This document shows, in pieces, positions 39,672 to 48,162 of a stretch of DNA of 54,860 nt. The notes beneath the pieces are model-generated. The model saw nothing but the letters and a program-made list of their open reading frames with translations. It had not been told where the DNA came from and ran no database searches. Position 1 is the stretch's first letter; each line of letters begins with the position of its first letter. Both the position numbers and the translations under genes were made by a program. The DNA comes from a virus: IMG/VR virus record IMGVR_UViG_3300018041_000008, positions 1 to 54,860 of that record; one strand, 5' to 3'.

Positions 39672-41161
39672 AAATTAATCTCATGTAAAGTATAATCAAA
39701 TTGTTCTTCAGAATATATTTTAAGACGTTCTATAAAATGATTGAGTGTATGATTACGTTTAGATTTATATTGCAAATTATCTGATATATCGTACAACGTC
39801 AATTTATCTTTACCATCCTTTAATCGTAATCCTCTACCGATTGATTGTAGATTGCGGATCTTAGATTTAGTAGGTGAAGCAAATATAATATTCTGTATAC
39901 TTGGTATATTTATGCCTGTAGAAAAGGTAGCATATGAAGCAACAATAATAGTATTTGAATCAGTCTCAGTTTGATGACGTATATCTTCTCTGTCTAGGGT
40001 ATTCACCCCACCATGAACATAATGTACCGTTTTATCTGGTGCTTTTTCTTTAATCATATCATACAAAATCTTACCGTGTTTTTCTACAAATTGAAATAAG
40101 ACTAAAGTATTGCCTTCTGATTTAATAGCAAGATTGCGTATAAATTTATTTCTTGGTTCATGAGATATTAAAAATTGCATTTCTTTTTGATAGTCAAGCT
40201 CTTTAACTATTTTACATAAAGGCTCAGAATATTTTATAGTTAAACATTTAATATCAATATTCACTACCTTCCCAGTTTCCATCAATTCTTTTGTGGTGAT
40301 CACTCTGTGAATAGGACCAAATAAACCTTCTAAGGTAAGTTGACTGATTTTTTTACTATCAATAGTTCCTGTGGTACCAATTCTATACTTAACATCTTTC
40401 ATCTTTTCCATAATAGAAATGAGAGATATGGCTTTAAATTGATGAGCTTCATCCCCAATGACTACATTAAAATTATCAAACCATTGTTTAGGTTGTTTAT
40501 AGATAGACTGCCAAGTAGTAATCAGTACATTATGAGACACTTCTCGAGTAAATCCAGAATAAAGTTTTTGGCAGTGATTTTTTACGGTGAATTCATTATT
40601 AGTAGAATAGTCTTCAAAATCAGAATAGAGTTGTTCAACAAGAGATGTAGTAGGCACAACAATCATACACTTTCTACCTTCTTCAATATGCCATCGAATT
40701 AAACAATAAATCATAAACGATTTACCTGAAGCAGTAGGAGATAGCAAAACAGTTCTATTTAAGTTTAATGCAGTAGTAACAGCTTCTACTTGATAGTCTC
40801 TTGCTGGAATAGGTTCACCTCGAGCATGCATATCTAAAGATTTAATCCAACTATCAATATCAGGAACTTTATAATCGTTGTGTTCTATCGGAGTTGGAAA
40901 GTCATCATTTGGAATAAATTCTACAGTATAATTAGCCCGTTTTGCAAACTCTAAAACATAATTATATAACCCTACATAAAGTGTTTTTCTAAGTAGACTA
41001 TAGAGCCTGACGCGTCCATCCCAGATTCTTGCTTTAAACTTAGGAGTGAATTTAGCACCAGGTACTTCATACGTAAAGAATGATTCTAGTTCTTGTTCAC
41101 AATTAGGATCAGAATAAATTCTTAGATGTACTTCAGATATTTTTTCGATTGATAGTTTCAA
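39668..41161 (-). CDS. uvsW: UvsW helicase
   Basis: 497 residues (T4 UvsW 502). Superfamily 2 helicase: SPTASGKSFMIY (motif I), VVIGDEAHQF (motif II), GTTGT (III), LVLFQFVEKHGKIL (IV), and QSIGRGLRLKDGKD (VI). N-terminal TPKFKARIWDGRVRLYSL is the UvsW DNA-binding domain. Remodels forks and R-loops and ends origin-dependent replication. One base from uvsY. Confidence 0.96.
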   Translation of the reverse strand: MKLSIEKISEVHLRIYSDPNCEQELESFFTYEVPGAKFTPKFKARIWDGRVRLYSLLRKTLYVGLYNYVLEFAKRANYTVEFIPNDDFPTPIEHNDYKVPDIDSWIKSLDMHARGEPIPARDYQVEAVTTALNLNRTVLLSPTASGKSFMIYCLIRWHIEEGRKCMIVVPTTSLVEQLYSDFEDYSTNNEFTVKNHCQKLYSGFTREVSHNVLITTWQSIYKQPKQWFDNFNVVIGDEAHQFKAISLISIMEKMKDVKYRIGTTGTIDSKKISQLTLEGLFGPIHRVITTKELMETGKVVNIDIKCLTIKYSEPLCKIVKELDYQKEMQFLISHEPRNKFIRNLAIKSEGNTLVLFQFVEKHGKILYDMIKEKAPDKTVHYVHGGVNTLDREDIRHQTETDSNTIIVASYATFSTGINIPSIQNIIFASPTKSKIRNLQSIGRGLRLKDGKDKLTLYDISDNLQYKSKRNHTLNHFIERLKIYSEEQFDYTLHEINL

Positions 41162-41599
41162 TTACATTCCTGCTAAAAAGGACTTCCATGCTATACCGTT
41201 TTTAATTTGCCAATCTCTGGCTTTAATTTGATTGAGAATAGAATCCAATAGATATCCCATAGTTTCAAGATATTCTAATCTAAGATTGAGATCACTTAAA
41301 TCCTTATCACCTTGTAAGAATTCATCCATTTCATTTTTAAGTGGCTTGTTGTACTGCCAAGGTTCCCATCCAAGAGATACTAATTCATCTCTAGACATTT
41401 CACCTCGGTAATATCTAAACTTATTTTTACGTAATATATTATAATCACCACGTATTTTTGTTAGTTTGAGTTTGACGTTGATAATAAGCTTAACGTATTT
41501 TGAGTGTAGGTTTGGGGTATGAGTTGATGCTTCACCTAAATGATTATCATCTATCTGACAATCCCGTTCCCATTCTTGCTGTATTTCTTCAATATTCAT
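41162..41599 (-). CDS. uvsY: UvsY recombination mediator
   Basis: 145 residues (T4 UvsY 137). IEEIQQEWERDCQIDDNHLG, YYRGEMSRDELVSLG and YLETMGYLLDSILNQIKARD match the T4 pattern. Loads UvsX on ssDNA. First gene of the unit behind the promoter at 41629. Confidence 0.88.
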   Translation of the reverse strand: MNIEEIQQEWERDCQIDDNHLGEASTHTPNLHSKYVKLIINVKLKLTKIRGDYNILRKNKFRYYRGEMSRDELVSLGWEPWQYNKPLKNEMDEFLQGDKDLSDLNLRLEYLETMGYLLDSILNQIKARDWQIKNGIAWKSFLAGM

Positions 41600-41628
41600 A
41601 ATGTTCTCGTTACTTCATTCAAATTTAT

Positions 41629-41658
41629 ATTATATCACATATTTGTATTAAAGTACAT
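41629..41658 (-). promoter_or_regulatory. Middle-type promoter of uvsY-uvsW
   Basis: ATGTAC-TTTAATA box, 18-bp spacer, TATAAT at 41629-41634. Confidence 0.8.
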
Positions 41659-41663
41659 AGTTT

Positions 41664-42188
41664 TTAACCAAATTCGTAATATGAATACCTGAAAATTGCA
41701 TTACCAACTAAGTACTGTACATCTGCTAAATTAGAACCAAACTGTAATGAAGCTAAAGATACTGGATACAAATCCCTAAATTGTAGAGTTTGTACTACAG
41801 TATTATTAGCAGACAATATTGCTAATGAACCATCTGAAAAGTTTTTAGCAGATTCACTTTTACCTAACTGAGTATCTGTAGCAATAAAATTTGAATATTC
41901 TTCGTAGTTTTCTGGGAAACCTAACCCTTTCATCCAATCGTATAACGCTTTATAATTAGACATAGTATCATCTACTAAAAAATTAACAATCAAATCACCG
42001 TATGTTATAACAGTATCAGGAATTTGCATAACTGATAGTGGAGTAGGAACTGCTATAGAACCTAATGTTACATCAGGTAATGTTGCTTCTTGGCAAAAGT
42101 AACTAACTGAAGGTAATTTAGAAATATCTAATTTAAATCCAACAGGACTTAATGGGTTTATTGAATCGGGTACTGGACATGCTGCCAT
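41664..42188 (-). CDS. Second tail-tube-family protein (gp19-like)
   Basis: 174 residues. VGFKLDISKLPSVSYFCQEA, LPDVTLGS, VPTPLSVMQIPDTVITYGDL, LYDWMKGLGFPENYEEY and LQFRDLYPVSLASLQF are tail-tube fold hallmarks shared with gp19 and gp54. It is not a copy of the gp19 gene at 49732 and could be a tube-initiation or completion protein. Late box directly upstream. Confidence 0.75.
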   Translation of the reverse strand: MAACPVPDSINPLSPVGFKLDISKLPSVSYFCQEATLPDVTLGSIAVPTPLSVMQIPDTVITYGDLIVNFLVDDTMSNYKALYDWMKGLGFPENYEEYSNFIATDTQLGKSESAKNFSDGSLAILSANNTVVQTLQFRDLYPVSLASLQFGSNLADVQYLVGNAIFRYSYYEFG

Positions 42189-42216
42189 TTTTAATGCCTC
42201 ATTATTGTATACTTAT

Positions 42217-42224
42217 TATTTATA
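42217..42224 (-). promoter_or_regulatory. Late promoter (TATAAATA)
   Basis: Exact late box about 30 bases upstream of the second tube-family gene. Confidence 0.75.
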
Positions 42225-42230
42225 ATAATT

Positions 42231-42374
42231 TTAAGTATCAGTATTAGTATTTTCAGTGACTGGGATTTTAGCAAGTTTAAGATCTTCAATCAATTCGTCT
42301 ATTGGCTTATCGCTATACCGATTATCTCTCAACCAGGCTGCTCTTACATATAAATCGTCATATTCATTCATCAT
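42231..42374 (-). CDS. Small acidic protein (47 aa), possible leaderless mRNA
   Basis: MMNEYDDLYVRAAWLRDNRY then SDKPIDELIEDLKLAKIPV: helical, acidic. The first ATG lies five bases after a late box, so the late mRNA would have almost no leader; no ribosome site is visible. It fills the gap between the gp23 terminator and the gp19-like gene. Confidence 0.6.
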   Translation of the reverse strand: MMNEYDDLYVRAAWLRDNRYSDKPIDELIEDLKLAKIPVTENTNTDT

Positions 42375-42379
42375 ATACT

Positions 42380-42387
42380 TATTTATA
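42380..42387 (-). promoter_or_regulatory. Late promoter (TATAAATA)
   Basis: Exact late box between the gp23 terminator and the 47-aa gene. Confidence 0.7.
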
Positions 42388-42392
42388 ACAAT

Positions 42393-42415
42393 AAAAAAAG
42401 GGAGCCGAAGCTCCC
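42393..42415 (-). terminator. UUCG-loop terminator after gp23
   Basis: GGGAGC/GCTCCC stem (42400-42405 with 42410-42415), TTCG loop on the minus strand, then TTTTTTT. Flanking A/T tracts could extend the stem. Confidence 0.92.
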
Positions 42416-42428
42416 TTTTAAATACAAC

Positions 42429-42472
42429 CGTAATAAGATTAACTTATCAACGTAATAAGATTTCCTTATTAC
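42429..42472 (-). repeat. Direct and inverted repeats in the gp23 3' region
   Basis: CGTAATAAGATT occurs twice (42429-42440, 42451-42462). GTAATAAG/CTTATTAC (42452-42459 with 42465-42472) forms an 8-bp hairpin over the gp23 stop. Confidence 0.75.
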
Positions 42473-43785
42473 ATCAAATTTGCAACCTTGACTGTACGAT
42501 AGTAGTAGTTCTTACCTGCAGCTAAGTTATCTTCGCCTGTAGTAGCATCATCAAGATTAACGAATGGGTTAGCAACTAAACCATAACGTGTTTTAAATCC
42601 GATTTTTGGTTGGAAGCTGTTAGGATCTACAGCACGAACCATTTGTAATGGAACATACGGACAGTAGAATAAACCAGCGTCAAATGCTGAAGTACCTTTG
42701 TAACCAACAGTAAAGAACTGTGTAGCACCTTGGTTAGCTGAGTATGGATCAACATAAACTTTATATTTACCGTTTAATACACCAGCAAATGTTGTTGAAG
42801 CTTCGTCAACATTCAATGAAGTAGAAAGAGCAGGAGCGTAATCAAGAACGCCAGCCATTGCTAATGCAGATGCAACATCTGATGAACAAAGGATGAAGTT
42901 ACCACGGCCTCTACGAGTTTGTTGTGCAATCGCATTTGCTTCACGTTCGATTTGGAATAGTAAGCCTTTGAATTTTTCAACAGACCATCTACCATTTGAA
43001 TCAACGTCTAAGTCAAAAGTACCTTGAACAGCAGTACCAACAGCAGCACCAGCTTTAGAAGTTTTGTACACTGTACGAACAACTTCACGGTTAATTTCAG
43101 CAAGAATTTCTGTAGAAAGAATATTGCTTAATTCACCTTCAGCATCTAAACCATGAACTGATTTAAGATCTTGAGCTAGTTCGATTGAGTACTCAGCTTT
43201 AAGAGCACGTGTTTTAGCTGTTACAGAAGTTTTTTCGATTGAGAATGCCATAGCACCGAAAGAACCATCGCCTGTACCACCTTGACCAAGTCTTTCACCA
43301 GCTGCTGTAGTTAGACCAGTACCTGTTGTATCAGTACCTGATGCTGGGTTAGAACCTGCATGTACACCAGTACCAGAGAAGTCTGTATCAGCTTCGTTGA
43401 ATAGAGCTTCGTCACCGTTTTGTGTAGCATAACGTGATTTCATTGCAAAGATAAGGCCTGTAGGTTGTGTCATTGGTTGAACACCAGCGATATCATAAGC
43501 AATCATTTGTGGCATAGCACGACGTACTAAAGAGATAAGAACTGGATCAAAACCAGATACTGTACCTGTATTAGCACCAGCTTCACCACCTAGTGCGATA
43601 CCTGTACCACCAGAGTTACCTGGAGCAGCTTCGAATAGAGCATGTGATTGCTTTTGCATTTCACGTTCTTGGTTTTCTAAAAGTACTGCAGTTACTTCTT
43701 TACGATATTGGTCCTTAATCGCTGGAGCACCTTCGTGTTCTAGGATTGGAGCCCATTTTTTTAATAAATCTTGTCTTGATGACAT
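42469..43785 (-). CDS. 23: Major capsid protein, T4 gp23-like
   Basis: 438 residues (T4 521). FDPVLISLVRRAMPQMIAYD, GVQPMTQPTGLIFAMKSRYA, RGRGNFILCSSDVASALAMA and GLFYCPYVPLQMVRAVDPNS are classic gp23 blocks. N-terminal 65 residues with NQEREMQKQSHALFEAAPG form the propeptide, with a likely gp21 cleavage site near FEA. Followed by repeats and a strong terminator, as fits very high expression. Confidence 0.98.
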   Translation of the reverse strand: MSSRQDLLKKWAPILEHEGAPAIKDQYRKEVTAVLLENQEREMQKQSHALFEAAPGNSGGTGIALGGEAGANTGTVSGFDPVLISLVRRAMPQMIAYDIAGVQPMTQPTGLIFAMKSRYATQNGDEALFNEADTDFSGTGVHAGSNPASGTDTTGTGLTTAAGERLGQGGTGDGSFGAMAFSIEKTSVTAKTRALKAEYSIELAQDLKSVHGLDAEGELSNILSTEILAEINREVVRTVYKTSKAGAAVGTAVQGTFDLDVDSNGRWSVEKFKGLLFQIEREANAIAQQTRRGRGNFILCSSDVASALAMAGVLDYAPALSTSLNVDEASTTFAGVLNGKYKVYVDPYSANQGATQFFTVGYKGTSAFDAGLFYCPYVPLQMVRAVDPNSFQPKIGFKTRYGLVANPFVNLDDATTGEDNLAAGKNYYYRTVKVANLM

Positions 43786-43796
43786 TTTATTTTCCT

Positions 43797-45140
43797 TTAT
43801 TTAAGATAGTTAAGTGTATTAACATATTGACTCATTGATCCATTAAGTTTAACTTCTTCCTTAATAGTTTCAATAGGCTCATCTGTTACTACAGAATTAA
43901 CATTTGTAGTTGATGTTTTACCTGTGAAGTAATTTTCACGGATAGTCTGAACCTTTTTCTCAAAAGTTTCTGCATCTTCAAAAGTTAGTTCTTCAGCTAG
44001 GCCAAAGAATTTTTCTTTTTCTGTTTCTGTCATATTAGAAGCAGTTACTGAAAGAATTTCCTTACGAGTAGATTCGTTGATAACTTTGTTAAGTTCAACG
44101 TTTGCAGCTAACTGTTCGTTTAGTTTTTCTTCTAGATCTGCTTTATCCTGTTCTAAAGAACCTAATACATCAAATTTTTCCTCAGGAATATCGATATAGT
44201 GTTCTTCAAATAGTCCTTTTAGACCAGAAACGAAGCCTTCAAGAATCTCAGACTTCATACCATTTTCAAGGGCGATTTCATTATTATTAATCCACTGCTC
44301 AACTACGTAGTTGAGGTATCCATCAACTTTTTCAACAAGTCCCTCTTTATTATCAGCTATAGCTTCTTCAAGCTCAGCTGCAAATTCTTCTTCAAGACGT
44401 GCAACTTCAGACTTAACACGTGTTACAATAGCTGCTTCAAAAATTGTAGCTGCTTTTGTCTTGAATTCTTCAGAAAGATCTTCACCATTAACTAATGCAG
44501 AAACATCTTCTGCAATATCAAATGTAGAGTATTCTTCATATTGTTCTTTCATACCTTTCTTTTTATATTTCTCAGCCTGGGTTTCATGATAATCTCGCGC
44601 CTCAGAATGTGCTATATCAGTACCATGATCTTCTTCATTTGCTGGATGAATATGGCGTTGCGGATGTTCTTCTGAATCATAATGAAAATTTACGGCTTGA
44701 TCATGATGATTCGCCATGTGTGAATGATACCCATGCTTGTCACCTTTTTTCAAAGCTTCCTGTGCTTTTTTCTTATAACCAACTATTTCCTCAGAATGTC
44801 TGTTAAATTCTTTTGCTGCTTTAACTTCTTTTCCAATTGGACTTTTGTAACCCTCATAATCATCCTTATTTGTAGATATAGGGTCATGCTTAAAGTGTGC
44901 ATTCTTACCACCTCCATCTACTGCTTCATCTAGTTTTTCTTCATCTTCTTCATCATCTTCTTCGTCTTCGTCATCACCATTTTTCTTAGCAATAGCTTTT
45001 TTTAGTGCTGGTGGCATTTCACCTTCAGCAACAATTTCAACGTCGTCTTCTGCATTTTCAGCAAAAGCTTCTGCTTCAATTTGAGTTTCGTCTTTATTAG
45101 ACTCCGCTAAAATCTCTGCAATCTTTTGTTCGATAGACAT
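43797..45140 (-). CDS. 22: Prohead scaffold protein, T4 gp22-like, with His-rich insert
   Basis: 447 residues against 269 in T4. The C-terminal two-thirds (TKAATIFEAAIVTRVKSEVA, coiled coil, LTFEDAETFEKKVQTIRENY) match gp22. Residues about 75-180 are an insert rich in His, Lys and Tyr (HGYHSHMANHHDQAVNFHYD) ending GMKEQYEEYSTF, a motif also in the 46826-48160 product. Acidic low-complexity run EDEEDDEEDEE near residue 60. Late box directly upstream at 45183. Confidence 0.9.
   Translation of the reverse strand: MSIEQKIAEILAESNKDETQIEAEAFAENAEDDVEIVAEGEMPPALKKAIAKKNGDDEDEEDDEEDEEKLDEAVDGGGKNAHFKHDPISTNKDDYEGYKSPIGKEVKAAKEFNRHSEEIVGYKKKAQEALKKGDKHGYHSHMANHHDQAVNFHYDSEEHPQRHIHPANEEDHGTDIAHSEARDYHETQAEKYKKKGMKEQYEEYSTFDIAEDVSALVNGEDLSEEFKTKAATIFEAAIVTRVKSEVARLEEEFAAELEEAIADNKEGLVEKVDGYLNYVVEQWINNNEIALENGMKSEILEGFVSGLKGLFEEHYIDIPEEKFDVLGSLEQDKADLEEKLNEQLAANVELNKVINESTRKEILSVTASNMTETEKEKFFGLAEELTFEDAETFEKKVQTIRENYFTGKTSTTNVNSVVTDEPIETIKEEVKLNGSMSQYVNTLNYLK
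44519..44555 (-). repeat. Repeat shared with 47386-47433
   Basis: Encodes GMKEQYEEYSTF in the scaffold protein. A near-identical DNA stretch, with a 9-base duplication, lies in the core-protein gene at 47386-47433. Confidence 0.7.
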
Positions 45141-45182
45141 GCTTATCTCCTATTTTAAGTATCTTTAATAAGATATTAATAT

Positions 45183-45190
45183 TATTTATA
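45183..45190 (-). promoter_or_regulatory. Late promoter (TATAAATA)
   Basis: Exact late box just after the gene 21 stop, 43-50 bases upstream of gene 22. Confidence 0.75.
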
Positions 45191-45191
45191 A

Positions 45192-45842
45192 TTATTTAAT
45201 TTTCTTAAGAAAGTATTGAAACATTCTTAACTTCTGTTCTTCTAGATTTTTTAAAGAAGTCTTACGAATAATACTTTGAACTTCTTGTAAATCTTTTTCC
45301 ACAAATTTTCCATCGACCATAACCCACTCTTTTGACTCCATAACACCTTCTACAAACGCATTAGGTGCAGACGGATCTGCAACAATATCTGCTGCAGTTG
45401 CTAGAGTAAAATCGTTTTGAACCATTGAAACACCACCTTTAGATGTAAGTGAACCCATACCACGAGATGAAACTCCAAGAGTTGCACCTTCATCAATAAG
45501 AGACTTAACAATTTTTCCATAAGGAGTGTCCATAATCTTAGCTTTACCGATAAAGTTATCACCTTCTCTGCGTAAAGATTTAATCATATGAGATACGCGA
45601 TCTAGATTAATTGTAGGAGAGTCTGGATGTCCAAGCTCACCAAAAGCACGGTTCTTTGCTACATATTCTTCATTATATCGTTTAACTTCTTTATCCAATA
45701 TTTCTGTAGGATAAACACGTCCATTACGATTCTTTAAATTTGATTGAAGGAATACGCCCTCAATAAAATATTCTTTTCCTTTACCTAGTTTTTCTTCAAC
45801 TAGATATTTTACCTCTTCGGTATGTTCTTTTATTAGCTTCAT
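45192..45842 (-). CDS. 21: Prohead protease, T4 gp21-like
   Basis: 216 residues. Serine protease of the herpes/T4 prohead family: GELGHPDSPTINLDRVSHMI (catalytic His) and TLGVSSRGMGSL (catalytic Ser). IEGVFLQSNLKNRNGRVYPT is the family's N-terminal strand. Cleaves scaffold, gp23 and capsid-targeted proteins after short motifs ending in Glu, and so would process the tagged late proteins at 1976-13146. Confidence 0.95.
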   Translation of the reverse strand: MKLIKEHTEEVKYLVEEKLGKGKEYFIEGVFLQSNLKNRNGRVYPTEILDKEVKRYNEEYVAKNRAFGELGHPDSPTINLDRVSHMIKSLRREGDNFIGKAKIMDTPYGKIVKSLIDEGATLGVSSRGMGSLTSKGGVSMVQNDFTLATAADIVADPSAPNAFVEGVMESKEWVMVDGKFVEKDLQEVQSIIRKTSLKNLEEQKLRMFQYFLKKIK

Positions 45843-45845
45843 CGA

Positions 45846-46262
45846 TTAACTCCCTACTGCTGTTTCGTCATCATAGATACTAAATTGAGCAGTTTCAATC
45901 TTATTAGCGTATCCAGATATTTTACGTAATGTAAAATACGCTGCTACATTTCCAGTAACAGTTATTACAATATCTGATGTATTATTAGAAGATTCTGAGT
46001 ATCCAGCAGCAAATAACATTTCATCACTACCAGTACAATCAACAACCATAACATTAACAGAATTTCTAACAATTGTCATAGTTGAAGCAGTATCTCCAGC
46101 CCATTGTATTGCACTAATATTAACGGTTTGTGTAACACCATCTAATGCTTGAGTTGCAGGTAATAACGTTGATATATCAATTGTACCAGAATCGTCTGCT
46201 CCAGATACTTTAACGACTGCTTCGGTATCGTTTAATTTAAGTGTTGTTACGGTAAGTGCCAT
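45846..46262 (-). CDS. Small beta-rich structural protein (138 aa)
   Basis: Ser/Thr/Val-rich beta protein: TVTTLKLNDTEAVVKVSG, VNISAIQWAGDTASTMTIVR, WVMV-like strand VNVMVVDCTGSDEMLFAAG. Looks like a head decoration or accessory virion protein, as is found between genes 20 and 21 of marine relatives. One base from the upstream stop. Confidence 0.7.
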   Translation of the reverse strand: MALTVTTLKLNDTEAVVKVSGADDSGTIDISTLLPATQALDGVTQTVNISAIQWAGDTASTMTIVRNSVNVMVVDCTGSDEMLFAAGYSESSNNTSDIVITVTGNVAAYFTLRKISGYANKIETAQFSIYDDETAVGS

Positions 46263-46823
46263 TTATTTTTCTCCAATTTTATTCAGTACATGTACAAAGT
46301 TTTCTTTAGTTTGCCTCATATACTCTATTACTTCTGAATGTGTTTTAAATAAATCACTCAATTCAACTTGAGTCGATTTATTAATAGCTATAGTGTTATC
46401 ATCTTCAAGTATGTAATCAATCTTACCTTCAATTATGGTATCTAATTTATTTAAACTACGAATCTCTTGAACTACAGGATCAAGTGTAAATATTTTAGAA
46501 GACGCTAATTCTAAGTATGATTCTATTAAGGTATCTGTTACTTTAACATTGTGATACTTGTTAATGATAGTCACTATTTTATTTTCTGATAACTCTTCAT
46601 ATATTTCAGTTCTTATTTCAGATTCTAAAGATTCTGTTTCATATTGTAATTTAAGACTATTTCTAGCTTCAGATATCTCAGTACAGTCAGAAAGAACTCC
46701 ATCAATAAGAATTTGGTCATCCTCTGTTTTTTCAATCAGATGGCCATTAGATCTTAATTGTTCAACTATCTTATTACCAGATATGCCTTCAGATAGCTTT
46801 CTATTAAATTGGTTAAAATACAT
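46263..46823 (-). CDS. Probable prohead core protein (186 aa)
   Basis: Acidic helical protein, MYFNQFNRKLSEGISGNKIV start, then coiled-coil-like RSLNKLDTIIEGKIDYILED. Sits where T4 has small prohead core genes 67 and 68. Assigned by position and composition only. An AATAAATA box overlaps its 5' flank. Confidence 0.6.
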   Translation of the reverse strand: MYFNQFNRKLSEGISGNKIVEQLRSNGHLIEKTEDDQILIDGVLSDCTEISEARNSLKLQYETESLESEIRTEIYEELSENKIVTIINKYHNVKVTDTLIESYLELASSKIFTLDPVVQEIRSLNKLDTIIEGKIDYILEDDNTIAINKSTQVELSDLFKTHSEVIEYMRQTKENFVHVLNKIGEK

Positions 46824-46825
46824 TA

Positions 46826-48160
46826 TTATTTATTAGCTAATGTTGATTTAATTTTATCAACATGTTCTTTTTTGCCATCAATATAAATCTTAAATTTCCC
46901 ACCCGCACGTGCATTACGAGAAGTTCTAAGCCCATGTTCAGCCCTTTGCCCATGAGGAATTGAATCATTATGAGCTTTAACATGTGCCATAATTTTATCA
47001 TGATGTTCTTTACTATCAGCACTAGCAATATGTCTAGTGCCTGCCTTAATTGCTGATTGGGTCTCTGCAGATGCACCGCCGGTGGCTCTAAAGTTATCTA
47101 GGTCTTTTTTGCGTCGAGCAGCAGAAACATTTAGATGATGTTGGCCCCTGTCAATTTCTGCCTGATGTTTAGCTTGATGTTTTTTAAGGCTGTCTGAGGA
47201 GTTTGCCGCAAACATACCATGATCACGCTGTGAGGTGTGATGTTTAATGTGATTTTTTATGTCCCTTTCAATTTCTTTTCTAGTTTTTGGATCATGATCC
47301 GCATCCATAAATTTTTTATCATTTAATGCTGGGTGTAGCTCTTCAGTTGTATATTCAAGATCTTCAATGAACATATCTTCATCTTCAAATGTAGAGTATT
47401 CTTCATATTCTTCATACTGTTCTTTCATACCATTCTTTTTAGTAGCTGTATTAATACCTTTAGTTCTTCGTTTAATTACAGCGTTAGCAGCCCTACTACT
47501 TTTTCCTAACTCTCTTTTATAATCATCATCAGTACCGTCCCAATATGCGCTTGCTCGTTCTTTATCTATTGTATCTTTGTAAGCATGGGTATCTTTCTTA
47601 TCTTTTTTTGCTTTGTCAAGATAAGAAGATAGTGTACCTTTAGATAATTCATCTAATTGATTAAAGTCTTCAGATTGCATGAAGTCTTGGATATCTTCAA
47701 TTGAATAATCTTCAATTGAATAATCTTCTGTTCTAAGCTTATTTATTTCATAATCAGAACCACCACCAATTTCATCTGAATGTTTATTTTTTTTAATCCA
47801 ATTATGGACCTTTTTATGATCATTATGTTTTAGTTGAATTGTTGCATTCCCTTCTGAATCTTTATAGTCTTTAACCTTAGCACTCAGTCCTGACTTAACT
47901 GCCCTCTTAACCATCATATCAACATGCTTTTTATGATCTACTTCCCCAGCATCGTAATGTGGTGCCTGATGTTTAATTTCATACGAAGCTTCATCTAGTT
48001 CTTCATACTGTTCTTTAAACATACTTTGTGCTAAATCTTGTCTCATACCATCTAATTTATCAGAAATACGCGTTGATAATTCTGTATTAAATGCTGTGTC
48101 GATAGCCATTGAATTTCCAGATTCTATAGCATCTATTAAATTCTTTACTCCGTTTGACAT
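46826..48160 (-). CDS. Prohead core-like protein with His-rich inserts (444 aa)
   Basis: N-terminal 50 residues (IDAIESGNSMAIDTAFNTEL, DKLDGMRQDLAQSMFKEQYE) match a short module of T4-like prohead core proteins. The rest is a string of charged, His-rich segments (HDKIMAHVKAHNDSIPHGQR, KHHTSQRDHGMFAAN) like the insert in gp22, with GMKEQYEEYEEYSTF shared. A tandem EDYSIEDYSIED repeat occurs near residue 150. It lies directly after gene 20. Confidence 0.65.
   Translation of the reverse strand: MSNGVKNLIDAIESGNSMAIDTAFNTELSTRISDKLDGMRQDLAQSMFKEQYEELDEASYEIKHQAPHYDAGEVDHKKHVDMMVKRAVKSGLSAKVKDYKDSEGNATIQLKHNDHKKVHNWIKKNKHSDEIGGGSDYEINKLRTEDYSIEDYSIEDIQDFMQSEDFNQLDELSKGTLSSYLDKAKKDKKDTHAYKDTIDKERASAYWDGTDDDYKRELGKSSRAANAVIKRRTKGINTATKKNGMKEQYEEYEEYSTFEDEDMFIEDLEYTTEELHPALNDKKFMDADHDPKTRKEIERDIKNHIKHHTSQRDHGMFAANSSDSLKKHQAKHQAEIDRGQHHLNVSAARRKKDLDNFRATGGASAETQSAIKAGTRHIASADSKEHHDKIMAHVKAHNDSIPHGQRAEHGLRTSRNARAGGKFKIYIDGKKEHVDKIKSTLANK
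47386..47433 (-). repeat. Repeat shared with 44519-44555
   Basis: Encodes GMKEQYEEYEEYSTF; the DNA matches the gp22 copy apart from a 9-base duplication (TATTCTTCA on the plus strand). Confidence 0.7.
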
Positions 48161-48162
48161 AA

